Below, in pieces: positions 1 through 8,810 of a stretch of 64,000 nt of DNA (positions are counted from its first letter, which is position 1; every line of letters begins with the position of its first letter). Both the position numbers and the translations under genes were made by a program. Under the pieces are notes generated by a model. The model was not told where the DNA came from. It did no database searches and saw nothing but the letters and a program-made list of their open reading frames with translations. Source of the DNA: Rhodospirillaceae bacterium (GTDB lineage: Bacteria > Pseudomonadota > Alphaproteobacteria > Rhodospirillales > JABHCV01); the NCBI GenBank assembly GCA_018671895.1, contig JABHGV010000027.1, positions 1 through 64,000 on the forward strand, read 5' to 3'.

Positions 1-343
<343 letters not shown>

Positions 344-400
344 TTATAAGGCGGCTGTTTGAAGTGCCGCCTTTCCCTGCCCAGTGATTGAAGGCAGTCT

Positions 401-515
401 GATTCAGCCGGGACTCGCCGTCAAGAATTAAATGGATTCAATGGGTTATAAGATATTCGTCTACCAGATATAGAGCCCCGGATTCACCTCGACTCAAGAT
501 GTAGACCTAAGAATC
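401..515. promoter_or_regulatory. Cluster of six GANTC sites upstream of ccrM
   Basis: GANTC occurs at 401-405, 412-416, 435-439, 481-485, 491-495 and 511-515. Five touch the 156-base rnhB-ccrM gap (one overlaps the rnhB stop) and one is in the last codons of rnhB. By chance one would be expected about every 256 bases. GANTC is the CcrM target, and in Caulobacter the methylation state of such sites in the ccrM promoter, read with GcrA and CtrA, shapes its timing. No TTAA-N7-TTAA CtrA box was seen. The promoter itself was not identified. Confidence 0.6.
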
Positions 516-1132
516 CTGGCGATCGGCTTGAAGCTGCGGCGATGATGCGGCGTTACGCCAAATTCATCCAGCGCCGCCCGGTGCTGCGCGGTGCCGTATC
601 CGGCATTGTTCTGCCAGCCGTATTGGGGATGTGCCAGAGCCAGTTCCGCCATCATCCGATCACGGGTGACCTTGGCGACAATGGAAGCGGCTGCAATCGA
701 CAACGACCGCCCATCACCCTTGACGATGGCACGTGCCGGACAGTCGAGCGCCGGTTCCCGATTGCCGTCAACGAGCGCCATATCAGGAACGATACCAAGA
801 CCGGCCCTGCTTAAATCGGAGACGGCGCGACCCATGGCCAGCATCGTCGCCTGCAATATATTGACCGTATCGATTTCATCGACACTGGCGATGCCAACCC
901 CGGTGCGTGCATGTTGTTCGAGCAAGCCAAACAACGTTTCGCGCTTGGCCCCCGTCAGCTTTTTCGAATCATCGAGGCCATATTTAAGGGCCTCTGGAAG
1001 ACTGGCCATATCGAGGATGGCGGCACCGGCGACCACCGGCCCTGCCCACGGTCCCCGACCGGCTTCATCGACGCCACAAACAATGGCATAGCCTTCGTCG
1101 ATGACAGTATTTTCGAGGCTGAAATCCGGCAT
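494..1132 (-). CDS. rnhB: Ribonuclease HII
   Basis: A 212-residue RNase HII, which cuts RNA in RNA-DNA hybrids, including single ribonucleotides left in DNA. The signature [14 protein letters not shown] carries the first acidic residues; DDSKKL and the later ALVDGNREP strand carry the others, and the C-terminal block with AHPQYGW and GYGTxxH is present. The open frame extends upstream to 1300, but family members begin shortly before [10 protein letters not shown], so ATG at 1132 is preferred; no clear Shine-Dalgarno is seen there. It lies directly upstream of ccrM, a neighbour pair common in alphaproteobacteria, and divergent from the glycosyltransferase at 1199. Confidence 0.95.
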   Translation of the reverse strand: MPDFSLENTVIDEGYAIVCGVDEAGRGPWAGPVVAGAAILDMASLPEALKYGLDDSKKLTGAKRETLFGLLEQHARTGVGIASVDEIDTVNILQATMLAMGRAVSDLSRAGLGIVPDMALVDGNREPALDCPARAIVKGDGRSLSIAAASIVAKVTRDRMMAELALAHPQYGWQNNAGYGTAQHRAALDEFGVTPHHRRSFKPIARILRSTS

Positions 1133-1198
1133 GAGGTCAATGCTATCACGACCACGACGTGCTATGAACAGATGAGCTTTATTTGAGGAGACCCGACC

Positions 1199-1909
1199 AT
1201 GACGCTTCCCGGTTTCAAGGGAGGAAAGCCCGTCCTCAGCATCATCATCCCGACCCTGAATGAGGCCGCGAACCTTTTCACCTGCGTCGCCGATTTGCAA
1301 AAGGACGCGCCCGACGTGGCCTACGAGATCATTATATCGGACGGTGCATCAGACGACGCCACCCTTGAAGAAGCCCACGCCATCGGCTGTCAGGTCGTGC
1401 GCACACTGCGCGGGCGCGGCCTGCAACTGGCCGCCGGCGCAACCGAAGCCCGCGGCGACTGGTTGTTGTTTCTGCATGCCGATACATCGCTTGATCCCGG
1501 CTGGTGGGGGGCGGTTAAGGAGTTCATGGATAACCCGAACAACCTTTACAAGGCCGCCGCCTTTCGCTTCAAGCTGGACGACGACGATTGGGCGGCGTCG
1601 ATTCTGGAAGCTCTGGTTCACTTTCGCAGCAAAGTTCTGTCATTGCCGTTCGGCGACCAGGGGCTGCTGATCAGCCGACATTTCTATCACGACATCGGCG
1701 GGTATATGCCAATCGTGCTGATGGAAGACGTCGACATGGTCAGGCGTATCGGCGGGAAATCCATCCATCATTTCGATATCGACGCCGTCACCTCGTCGGA
1801 CCGTTACCGGCGCGACGGCTATATGTTCAGGCCCCTGCGCAACCTGCTGTGCCTGACCCTGTATTTTCTTGGTGTGCCGACGCGGCTGATCCATAAATTG
1901 TACGGATGA
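1199..1909 (+). CDS. Family 2 glycosyltransferase, TIGR04283-like
   Basis: A 236-residue GT-A fold enzyme. It opens with the nucleotide-sugar binding start [14 protein letters not shown], followed by SDGASDD and the metal-binding FLHADT (DxD-like) motif near residue 98. This pattern matches the TIGR04283 group, which is usually found beside a TIGR04282 protein, as here. Those groups were named for association with radical SAM/selenodomain and arsenosugar genes; no ArsM or ArsS is visible next to this pair, so an arsenosugar role is only a possibility. ATG at 1199 has a good GAGGAG at 1184-1189. Its stop overlaps the next start by four bases (ATGA), so the two are translationally coupled. Confidence 0.85.
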   Translation: MTLPGFKGGKPVLSIIIPTLNEAANLFTCVADLQKDAPDVAYEIIISDGASDDATLEEAHAIGCQVVRTLRGRGLQLAAGATEARGDWLLFLHADTSLDPGWWGAVKEFMDNPNNLYKAAAFRFKLDDDDWAASILEALVHFRSKVLSLPFGDQGLLISRHFYHDIGGYMPIVLMEDVDMVRRIGGKSIHHFDIDAVTSSDRYRRDGYMFRPLRNLLCLTLYFLGVPTRLIHKLYG

Positions 1910-2505
1910 TGGCAAAACAACATCTCGTGGTCTTCGCCAAGGCCCCCCGGTTGGGAAATGTAAAGACGCGTCTGGCCGCCGATATCGGCCCCGTCGCCGC
2001 CAGCGGTTTTTATCGCCGCACGCTTAACGATGTGCTGAGAAGACTGGCATCTGACCGACGCTGGACCTGTCATTTGGCGGTGACGCCAGACCGCGCCGTC
2101 GATGGTCATCGTTTCTGGCCCCGTCCATTCAATGCCATCGGCCAGGGACCGGGTGATCTTGGGGAGCGCATGAACCGGGTGTTTCAGGACTTGCCGCCGG
2201 GCCCGGTGGTGCTGGTCGGCACCGATGTGCCGGGCATACGCGCCGCCCATATTACCGATGCCTTCCGCGCGCTGGGCAACAACGATGCGGTTTTCGGCCC
2301 GGCCCGTGACGGCGGGTATTGGCTTGTCGGGGCCCGGCGCAGGCCCGTCGTGCCCGACCTGTTCGGCGGCATCACGTGGTCAACGCCGCGCACGCTTAAA
2401 GACACGCTGACAAAGCTGAATGGAAAGAAAGTCGCGCTGCTGGACCCGCTCGACGACATCGACGACGGGGCGGCTTATGAGAAGCTGATTACAGGTGCTC
2501 TTTAA
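1906..2505 (+). CDS. DUF2064/TIGR04282 family transferase
   Basis: A 199-residue protein with the nucleotidyltransferase-like fold of the DUF2064 family: FAKAPRLGNVKTRLA at the start (the KTRLA loop binds the nucleotide in related MobA/CofC proteins), VGTDVPG with the metal-binding Asp about residue 103, and FGPARDGGYWLVG. It is coupled to the preceding glycosyltransferase by a 4-base overlap, so the two probably act on one substrate, which the sequence does not identify. The 3' end overlaps the convergent moaB by 17 bases. Confidence 0.85.
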   Translation: MMAKQHLVVFAKAPRLGNVKTRLAADIGPVAASGFYRRTLNDVLRRLASDRRWTCHLAVTPDRAVDGHRFWPRPFNAIGQGPGDLGERMNRVFQDLPPGPVVLVGTDVPGIRAAHITDAFRALGNNDAVFGPARDGGYWLVGARRRPVVPDLFGGITWSTPRTLKDTLTKLNGKKVALLDPLDDIDDGAAYEKLITGAL

Positions 2506-3022
2506 GGCGTGGCATCAGCTCGACAAAATTGCACGGCTTGTAACGGGCATCCAGTTGATGCACCAGAATATCATCCCATGCGTCTTTGCAGGCCCCGGGC
2601 GATCCGGGCAGCGCAAACAGATAGGTGCCACCGGCAACCCCGGCGGTCGCGCGCGATTGAATGGTCGAGGTCGAAATTTTCTGATAACTGATCCAGCGGA
2701 ACAACTCGCCAAAACCGGGGATTTCCTTTTCGCAAACACGGCTGAACGCTTCTGGCGTCACGTCGCGCCCGGTCAAGCCAGTACCGCCGGTGCAGATCAC
2801 CACATCAACGGCATCGTCTGCGATCCATGTGTTCAGCCGGGCTTCGATCAGCGATGCTTCGTCCTTGACGATGTCGCGGTCGGCCACCTTGTGGTCGGCG
2901 GCTTCGATCCGTTCAACCAGCACATTGCCCGATTTATCGTCTTCCAATGTGCGTGAATCCGATACCGTCAGGACGGCGATATTAACGGGCAGGAATTCCC
3001 GAGAGCCCTCTATTTTCGACAT
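2489..3022 (-). CDS. moaB: Molybdopterin biosynthesis protein MoaB
   Basis: A 177-residue MogA/MoaB-fold protein close to the usual length of about 170. The adenylyltransferase loop ICTGGTGLTGRDVTPEA is near residues 80-96 and the later ALPGSPGAC segment is typical. The family handles molybdopterin during molybdenum cofactor assembly; MoaB of some bacteria has replaced or lost the activity of MogA, so the exact step is uncertain. The start at 3022 overlaps the upstream transglycosylase gene by 41 bases in the same direction, implying coupling. The 3' end overlaps the convergent transferase gene by 17 bases. No other moa genes are nearby. Confidence 0.9.
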   Translation of the reverse strand: MSKIEGSREFLPVNIAVLTVSDSRTLEDDKSGNVLVERIEAADHKVADRDIVKDEASLIEARLNTWIADDAVDVVICTGGTGLTGRDVTPEAFSRVCEKEIPGFGELFRWISYQKISTSTIQSRATAGVAGGTYLFALPGSPGACKDAWDDILVHQLDARYKPCNFVELMPRLKEHL

Positions 3023-4823
3023 TATCAGCCACCATCAAAGTTTCATCATCGAGCGCCTTGTAGGTCGGCCATTTACCGGATGCGATGGCATCCAGAGACG
3101 GCGACGGTTGACCCAGTTGGTCGCGGTAGATCCACAGGTTGGTCAGTACACGCTCGACGAAAATACGGGTCTCGCGCGACGGAATACTTTCAATAAAGAA
3201 CAACGGATCGTTCATGTCGTCGGTCGCCCGACGCCATTTGTTCAGGTTACCGGGCCCGCCGTTCCACGCCGTCGCCAGCAGGAACAGGTCGCCCTTGATC
3301 TTTTTGTCGCCAAGCAGAATGTTGATGTACTTCTGACCCAGCCTGAGATTGACGTCGGGCTCAAACAGGGTCTTGCGGGTAGCGTTCCAACGATGGAAGC
3401 GCCGGTCGCGGGCAACAAAACTGGCGGTTCGTGGCATCAGTTGCATCAGCCCACGGGCACCGGCCCAGCTTTTGGCCATCGGGTTGAAACGGGATTCCTG
3501 ACGGATCACGGCAAACACCAGCGCCTTGTCGATACTGTACCCGCCATCAGGCTTCCAGTCGGGTAACGGATAGGCGGCACCATCGAAGCCGCCGTCGGAA
3601 TACAGCGCCGAGTTAAGGCGCAGGGCCAACGCGGGCATATTGGTGTGGCTCGCCAGGGCCAGAATTTCCTTCGCCATTTCCGGTTTCGAACGGGCAGCAA
3701 CGCCGCGCAGGTCGCGTTCAGCACGGCGTGCCTCGCCAATCTGCATCAGGGCCAGAACCCGGTGCCCGCCCTTCGAGGCGGCCAGATCATCGATTGTCGA
3801 TTCATTCAGTTCCAGGGACGCCCATGTGAACGTGTTCTCAAGCCCAAGCATGCGCCGGGCAAGCAAGCCATAGAATGTACGGGTGTGGGTGGCAGCCTTG
3901 GTCAGCCAATGATTGACCTTTTCGGGATTGCGGCTGACGAGATGCGCTCGCGCCGCCCAGAAAGCCGCCGCCGAGGTCAACCATTCGGAATTATCGCCCA
4001 GCACGGTCGCGGCCTCGAAATGTTTGGCGGCTGTTGTCGTCTTGCCCAGTCGCCACGCGGCCAGCCCTGCTGTCCAGTTGGCTTCGGGTAGGTAACGCCC
4101 GGACCGTACGGCGGCCTTGGACGCCCAGTCCAGCGCCCATTGATCGCGACCGGCGGCGAAATATCCTGCGGCCAGTCGGGCACGGGCCTGATCCATATCG
4201 AAATTGGAAAACAGCTTATTAACGCGCTTCGTCGCGATCAGCTTTTTCACCGCCTTGGTCCAGCCCCGGCGCAGCAAGCCCCGGACTTTGCGCTTCAGGT
4301 TGCGGACTTCGCGGCGCTGCGAACGGCTGAGTTTCTTGCCTGGCGGCCTTTCCTTGGTCGCCGACGATTTGATGACAATCCTGCCGACGGACGGCTTTTT
4401 CGGGTGACGCCAATTGGCCGGGCGTCGTTTCAGGGCCAGCTTGTACAGGCGTCCGGCATCGGGATGATCGGCATAGTCCTGCATCCAGGCTTTCAGTTCC
4501 TTGTACTTGGAACGGTATTTCGTCGGGTGCAGGAAACGCTGGGCCATGACGTGGCCCATCAACGCCTTGTCTTCGAGCTGCTTGATCAGCTTGTCGGCTT
4601 TTCGCCAGTCGCCGCTGACCTGAATATCAAATATCTTGCGGTAGAGGACGGCGTCAGACGGGCTTAACGGCTGCGGCAGCACCCCGGCAAGGGCCGAGGC
4701 GGCGGGAACCGAGGAGATTTCATCTGTATCGCTGTTGGCGGCAAAAACCGATGGCGCGCCCAAAACGGCAACAACCCCGATGGTCGCGACCATCAAGTGA
4801 CGTGCGATTCGCCGCATATTCAT
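2982..4823 (-). CDS. slt: Soluble lytic murein transglycosylase (Slt70-like)
   Basis: A 613-residue periplasmic enzyme that cleaves the MurNAc-GlcNAc bond of peptidoglycan, forming 1,6-anhydro ends. An N-terminal signal peptide (RRIARHLMVATIGVVAVLG then SVFA) is followed by a long helical, TPR-like superhelix and a C-terminal SLT domain. The catalytic Glu is in VIRQESRFNP; GARGLMQLMP and the AYNxGP-like TAWNGGPGN complete the active site. The open frame begins at 4889, but ATG at 4823 (or 4817) places the signal peptide at the terminus. It is divergent from the YeeE transporter and overlaps moaB downstream. Confidence 0.92.
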   Translation of the reverse strand: MNMRRIARHLMVATIGVVAVLGAPSVFAANSDTDEISSVPAASALAGVLPQPLSPSDAVLYRKIFDIQVSGDWRKADKLIKQLEDKALMGHVMAQRFLHPTKYRSKYKELKAWMQDYADHPDAGRLYKLALKRRPANWRHPKKPSVGRIVIKSSATKERPPGKKLSRSQRREVRNLKRKVRGLLRRGWTKAVKKLIATKRVNKLFSNFDMDQARARLAAGYFAAGRDQWALDWASKAAVRSGRYLPEANWTAGLAAWRLGKTTTAAKHFEAATVLGDNSEWLTSAAAFWAARAHLVSRNPEKVNHWLTKAATHTRTFYGLLARRMLGLENTFTWASLELNESTIDDLAASKGGHRVLALMQIGEARRAERDLRGVAARSKPEMAKEILALASHTNMPALALRLNSALYSDGGFDGAAYPLPDWKPDGGYSIDKALVFAVIRQESRFNPMAKSWAGARGLMQLMPRTASFVARDRRFHRWNATRKTLFEPDVNLRLGQKYINILLGDKKIKGDLFLLATAWNGGPGNLNKWRRATDDMNDPLFFIESIPSRETRIFVERVLTNLWIYRDQLGQPSPSLDAIASGKWPTYKALDDETLMVADNVENRGLSGIPAR

Positions 4824-4920
4824 CAAAAAAACCAAGGCTTTACCCCACACCCGTTGGGACTGTACGCGCCGACACTTATAAAGCATCACCGAATCGGCGG
4901 CAACCGGGCTTGCCCGTCTG

Positions 4921-4935
4921 TGTTGCAGTGCAACA
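4921..4935. promoter_or_regulatory. Perfect palindrome TGTTGCA-G-TGCAACA
   Basis: Two 7-base arms around one central base in the region between the divergent slt and yeeE genes. The symmetry and size suit a dimeric repressor. The regulator is not identified by the sequence, and it could act on either gene. Confidence 0.45.
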
Positions 4936-4962
4936 TTTCCCTTGATTTTGTCTTCACTTTAT

Positions 4963-4978
4963 ATTAGTCTTTTCTAAT
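4963..4978. promoter_or_regulatory. Inverted repeat ATTAG-N6-CTAAT upstream of yeeE
   Basis: A 16-base AT-rich inverted repeat (arms ATTAG and CTAAT, six bases between) about 70 bases before the YeeE start. ArsR-type sulfide/persulfide sensors such as BigR control many YeeE genes through AT-rich palindromes of this general kind, so it is a plausible operator. No regulator gene is adjacent, and the match is by general form only. Confidence 0.45.
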
Positions 4979-5048
4979 CTACATTGGTTACATAGAATAG
5001 TTCCGAAGCTTAAGTTCAAAGGAACATCCAGATGCAGGCAATAATACG

Positions 5049-6173
5049 ATGATAGGCATGACCGAGTTTCTCGACTTCTGGGGCGAGGACATCACCATCC
5101 TTGCAATCGGCCTGATCACCGGACTGTTGTTCGGCATTTTCGCCCAGCGCAGCAAATTCTGTTTCCGTTCCGCCGTCCTTGAAATGTCCCACGGCTTCGC
5201 CGGCAAGAAAACCGCCGTCTGGCTGCTGGCTTTTGGCGCGACCCTGGCCGGAACCCAGGGCTTGATATTGTCCGGCATGCTGGACGTCGCCGAGGTCCGT
5301 CAACTGGCATCACGCGGCAGTCTGTCGGGTGCCATTATCGGCGGTGCCATGTTTGGGGCCGGAATGGTCATGGCGCGCGGTTGTGCCAGCCGAATTCTGA
5401 TTTTATCGGCCAACGGCAATCTGAGGATGCTGGTCACCGGGCTGGTCCTGACCATTGTTGCCCAAGCGTCTTACAGCGGCCTGTTGTCGCCGTTGCGTGA
5501 ATATATCGCCGATATGTGGACCGTATCGGGCGGCGCGGAGCGCGACCTGAGCGCTATTCTGGGATTGTCGGGATACACTCCGTTTGTAATTGGCGTTGCC
5601 ATCCTTGTCGCCGCCATCTCGCTTGCTATCCACGTCAAGATGCGTGGCTGGGTCGTTTTCGGTGCCATCGGCGTCGGTGTCGCCATTACCCTGGGCTGGG
5701 CGCTGACATACGCCCTGTCGCATTTGTCATTCGACCCGGTGGCCGTGCGCAGCGTTAATTTCATCGGGCCTTCCGCCGACACATTGATGGGCTTCATTAC
5801 CGAACGTTCCCTGCCGATAACCTTCAACCTGGCCCTGGTGCCCGGTGTGTTCGCCGGTTCCCTGCTGGCCGCAGCATTTGGCCGCGAGCTGAAACTGGAA
5901 TGCTTCAGTGTCGAAAACCGGCCGATGCCCCGTTATATCGTCGGTGCCGTGCTGATGGGATTTGGCGGCATGCTGGCCGGTGGCTGCGCCGTTGGTTCCG
6001 CCGTGTCGGGAAGCTCCGTGTTCGCGCTGACCGGCTGGGTAGCGATGGTCTCCATGGGGCTGGCCGCAGCGCTGACCGATGCCATGCTTGACCGCGAATA
6101 TCCGACCGACCACGGAAATGATGTTATTCCCCCGGTTCGTTGGGCGCGTCGGATGATTTCAGCCGCCAAATAA
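5049..6173 (+). CDS. YeeE/YedE family sulfur-compound transporter
   Basis: A 374-residue polytopic inner-membrane protein of the YeeE/YedE (DUF395) family, in the long two-repeat form. Each repeat carries the small-residue/cysteine signatures of the family: RSKFCFRSAV near the N terminus, ARGCASRILI near residue 116, and GGCAVGSAVSG near residue 315. The structurally studied relative TsuA takes up thiosulfate through a chain of conserved cysteines; thiosulfate import is therefore likely but other reduced sulfur species are possible. ATG at 5049 is used; the ATG at 5058 is equally possible. It stands alone, with two palindromes upstream, and faces the convergent glycosylase gene. Confidence 0.88.
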   Translation: MIGMTEFLDFWGEDITILAIGLITGLLFGIFAQRSKFCFRSAVLEMSHGFAGKKTAVWLLAFGATLAGTQGLILSGMLDVAEVRQLASRGSLSGAIIGGAMFGAGMVMARGCASRILILSANGNLRMLVTGLVLTIVAQASYSGLLSPLREYIADMWTVSGGAERDLSAILGLSGYTPFVIGVAILVAAISLAIHVKMRGWVVFGAIGVGVAITLGWALTYALSHLSFDPVAVRSVNFIGPSADTLMGFITERSLPITFNLALVPGVFAGSLLAAAFGRELKLECFSVENRPMPRYIVGAVLMGFGGMLAGGCAVGSAVSGSSVFALTGWVAMVSMGLAAALTDAMLDREYPTDHGNDVIPPVRWARRMISAAK

Positions 6174-6197
6174 AGCCATTTATAAGGAGCCGGATTT

Positions 6198-7031
6198 TTA
6201 TTCGGCCAGCTTTTCCTGTATGGCCAGCAAATCGGCCCAGGTTTCGCGCTTGTGACTGGGCGACCGCAGCAGATAGGCCGGATGGTACAACGCCATGGTC
6301 GGCACCGGGCGCGACAGCCGTGGCGTCGCGTATTCAAACCAGCGCCCCCGCAAACGTCCAATCCCGGCGGTTTCCGCCAGCAATGACTTCGCCGCCGGAC
6401 CGCCGAGAACGACCAGCATCTGGGGGTCAATCAGTTCAATCATCCGCTCGACGAAGGGCAGGCAGACGGCGGCTTCTGCCGTTGTTGGCGTGCGATTGCC
6501 GGGCGGTCGCCAGAAAACCGTATTGGAAATAAACGCCTGTTCGCGCGAAAGCCCGATAGACGCCATCATCCGGTCAAGCAATTGTCCGGCCGGGCCGACG
6601 AACGGCAAGCCCTGACGGTCTTCTTCGGCACCGGGCCCTTCACCAATGAAAACCACCTTGGCGTCTTCGGCCCCGTCGCCAAAAACCAGATTGGTGGCAG
6701 TTTTTTTCAAAGGGCAGCCATCGAATTTTTCCAGCGCCTGTTTTAGCTCATCCAGGTTTTTCGCTTCCCCGGCCAGCTGACAGGCGTCATGCAGTTGGTC
6801 TTCGGCGACAGCGGCGGCCTTGACGGCGGCCTTGGTCGGATCTGGTTTGGCGGGCACGGCGGGCTTTGGCGCAACGTTAGGCGCGGGGGTCGGCGGCGGT
6901 GCCTCAGTCAGCGTGACCGGTGCATCGGCGACCTCGGCAAAGCGATTGTGCGGCTCGTTGCCGATGGTTTCGTCGATACCGGCGTCGAGCTGCCAGCGCA
7001 AACTTTCCAATGCTGAAAGATTCTCAGGCAT
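6198..7031 (-). CDS. Uracil-DNA glycosylase, family 4-like, with missing cluster cysteines
   Basis: A 277-residue protein whose C-terminal 200 residues form a uracil-DNA glycosylase domain: [17 protein letters not shown] (motif A), the RPPGNRTP loop, and [13 protein letters not shown] (motif B). The first 90 residues are an Ala/Pro-rich linker. Classical family 4 enzymes hold a 4Fe-4S cluster with four Cys; here only GCPL and VCLPF remain, the first Cys of the usual C-x2-C is Phe and the one before RPP is Trp. The same change appears, from memory, in other alphaproteobacterial homologues, so it may define a cluster-free subgroup. ATG at 7031 is preferred over the longer frame to 7067. Confidence 0.85.
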   Translation of the reverse strand: MPENLSALESLRWQLDAGIDETIGNEPHNRFAEVADAPVTLTEAPPPTPAPNVAPKPAVPAKPDPTKAAVKAAAVAEDQLHDACQLAGEAKNLDELKQALEKFDGCPLKKTATNLVFGDGAEDAKVVFIGEGPGAEEDRQGLPFVGPAGQLLDRMMASIGLSREQAFISNTVFWRPPGNRTPTTAEAAVCLPFVERMIELIDPQMLVVLGGPAAKSLLAETAGIGRLRGRWFEYATPRLSRPVPTMALYHPAYLLRSPSHKRETWADLLAIQEKLAE

Positions 7032-7107
7032 GGGCCAGACAATAACATTGTCGATGACAGGAAACATCCTCTTTCACAGCACCGAAACGCCCGTTACATT
7101 CTTTTAT

Positions 7108-8748
7108 ATGGTTGAGACGCTTGAGCGCGAATCTATGGAATTTGACGTTGTCATCGTCGGTGGCGGGCCATCGGGGCTGGCCGCCGCCATCCGCTTGCGC
7201 CAACTGGCCACCGAAAAAGACCGCGAGGTCAGCGTTTGTGTCGTCGACAAGGGGTCCGAAATTGGCGCCCATATCCTGTCGGGCGCGGTGTTCGATCCAA
7301 TTGCGCTGAATGAACTGCTGCCCGACTGGCAACAACTGGATGCGCCCCTGAATACCCCGGTGACGGAAGATGAATTCCTGTATCTGAGCGAGAAATCAGC
7401 GCATCGCCTGCCGACGCCGCCGCAAATGAAGAACCACGGCAATTTCGTCATCAGTCTGGGCAACATGGCGCGCTGGCTGGGCAGTCAGGCCGAGGCGCTG
7501 GGGGCCGAAGTCTATGCCGGTTTCGCAGCCGCCGAGGTCCTGTATGACGACGACGGCAGGGTCACAGGCGTCGCCACCGGCGATATGGGCCTGAACGAAG
7601 ATGGCAGCCCGGGGCCGAACCACGAGCCCGGCATCGAATTGCTGGGAACCTATACCCTGTTCGCCGAAGGCTGCCGGGGATCATTAAGCAAATCCCTGTT
7701 CGAGAAATTCGACCTGGGCCGTGACAGCGACCCGCAGACATACGGTATCGGCATCAAGGAATTGTGGGAAATCGATCCGGCCAACCACCGCCCCGGACGC
7801 ACCATGCACAGCATCGGCTGGCCGCTGGACAACCGCACCTATGGCGGGTCGTTCCTGTACCATCTGGATAACAATCAGGTCGCCGTCGGTTTCGTTATCG
7901 GTTTGGATTACGAGAACCCGCACCTGAGCCCGTTCGAGGAAATGCAACGCTTCAAGAGCCACCCGGCAATTGCCCCGGTGTTTGCGGGCGCACGCCGCAT
8001 ATCGTATGGCGCGCGCGCCCTGAACGAAGGCGGCTGGCAATCGATACCGGGACTGACGTTTCCCGGCGGGGCCTTGATCGGGTGCGCGGCGGGGTTCCTG
8101 AACGTGCCGCGCATCAAGGGTTCGCACACCGCCATGAAGTCCGGCATGCTGGCCGCCGAAGCGGCTTTTTCCGCGCTGGGAGGAGAAGCGCCCACACCGG
8201 AACTCACGGAATATCCGAAGGCCTTGAGGAAATCATGGCTGGGGCGCGAGCTGAAAAAAGCCCGCAACATTCGCCCGGCCTTTCGCTGGGGGCTGTGGGC
8301 CGGGATTGCGTACTCGGCCATCGACACGTACTTGTTTGCCGGTCACGCGCCATGGACCCTGCACCACCACGCTGACCATCTGGCGCTGAAGAAGGCGTCG
8401 GACGCCCCGAAAATAGATTATCCGAAGCCGGACGGGGTGCTGACGTTTGACAAGTTGAGTTCCGTGCACGTATCGAACACCAACCACGCCGAGGGTCAGC
8501 CGTGCCATCTGCGCCTGAAAGACGCGGGCCTGCCGCTTGAACTTAATCTGGTCGAATACGACGGCCCGGAGCAGCGGTTTTGCCCTGCCGGTGTCTATGA
8601 ATTCATAGAACAAAACGACGAGACTGTGTTCCGCATCAATTCCCAGAACTGTATCCACTGCAAAACCTGCGACATCAAGGATATGAGTCAGAACATCGAC
8701 TGGTCGGTGCCGGAAGGCGGCGGCGGGCCGAACTATCCGAACATGTAA
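7108..8748 (+). CDS. Electron transfer flavoprotein-ubiquinone oxidoreductase
   Basis: A 546-residue membrane-associated flavoprotein that passes electrons from reduced ETF, charged by acyl-CoA and other dehydrogenases, to ubiquinone. The FAD Rossmann motif is VIVGGGPSGLAAAI near residue 15. The 4Fe-4S ligands are in RFCPAGVYE and CIHCKTCDIKD near the C terminus, followed by the usual WxxPEGGGGPxY end. ATG at 7108 gives the short N-terminal extension (VETLERESMEFD) found in homologues; 7135 is an alternative. No ETF subunit genes are in the window. It is divergent from the glycosylase gene. Confidence 0.95.
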   Translation: MVETLERESMEFDVVIVGGGPSGLAAAIRLRQLATEKDREVSVCVVDKGSEIGAHILSGAVFDPIALNELLPDWQQLDAPLNTPVTEDEFLYLSEKSAHRLPTPPQMKNHGNFVISLGNMARWLGSQAEALGAEVYAGFAAAEVLYDDDGRVTGVATGDMGLNEDGSPGPNHEPGIELLGTYTLFAEGCRGSLSKSLFEKFDLGRDSDPQTYGIGIKELWEIDPANHRPGRTMHSIGWPLDNRTYGGSFLYHLDNNQVAVGFVIGLDYENPHLSPFEEMQRFKSHPAIAPVFAGARRISYGARALNEGGWQSIPGLTFPGGALIGCAAGFLNVPRIKGSHTAMKSGMLAAEAAFSALGGEAPTPELTEYPKALRKSWLGRELKKARNIRPAFRWGLWAGIAYSAIDTYLFAGHAPWTLHHHADHLALKKASDAPKIDYPKPDGVLTFDKLSSVHVSNTNHAEGQPCHLRLKDAGLPLELNLVEYDGPEQRFCPAGVYEFIEQNDETVFRINSQNCIHCKTCDIKDMSQNIDWSVPEGGGGPNYPNM

Positions 8749-8810
8749 ATCAAACAAGGACTCGTCTACACTCGCCGCACCCTCTGCAAACAGGAATCAC
8801 CAAGAACCCC

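Noticed and set aside
1133-1300. Upstream extension of rnhB to 1300
   Set aside because: The added residues match nothing in RNase HII and reach into the divergent glycosyltransferase gene.
2790-3566. Long plus-strand open frame (258 codons) across moaB and slt
   Set aside because: It lies antisense to two recognised genes with full motif support and has no family signature.
4824-4889. N-terminal extension of the transglycosylase
   Set aside because: It would bury the signal peptide 22 residues inside the protein.
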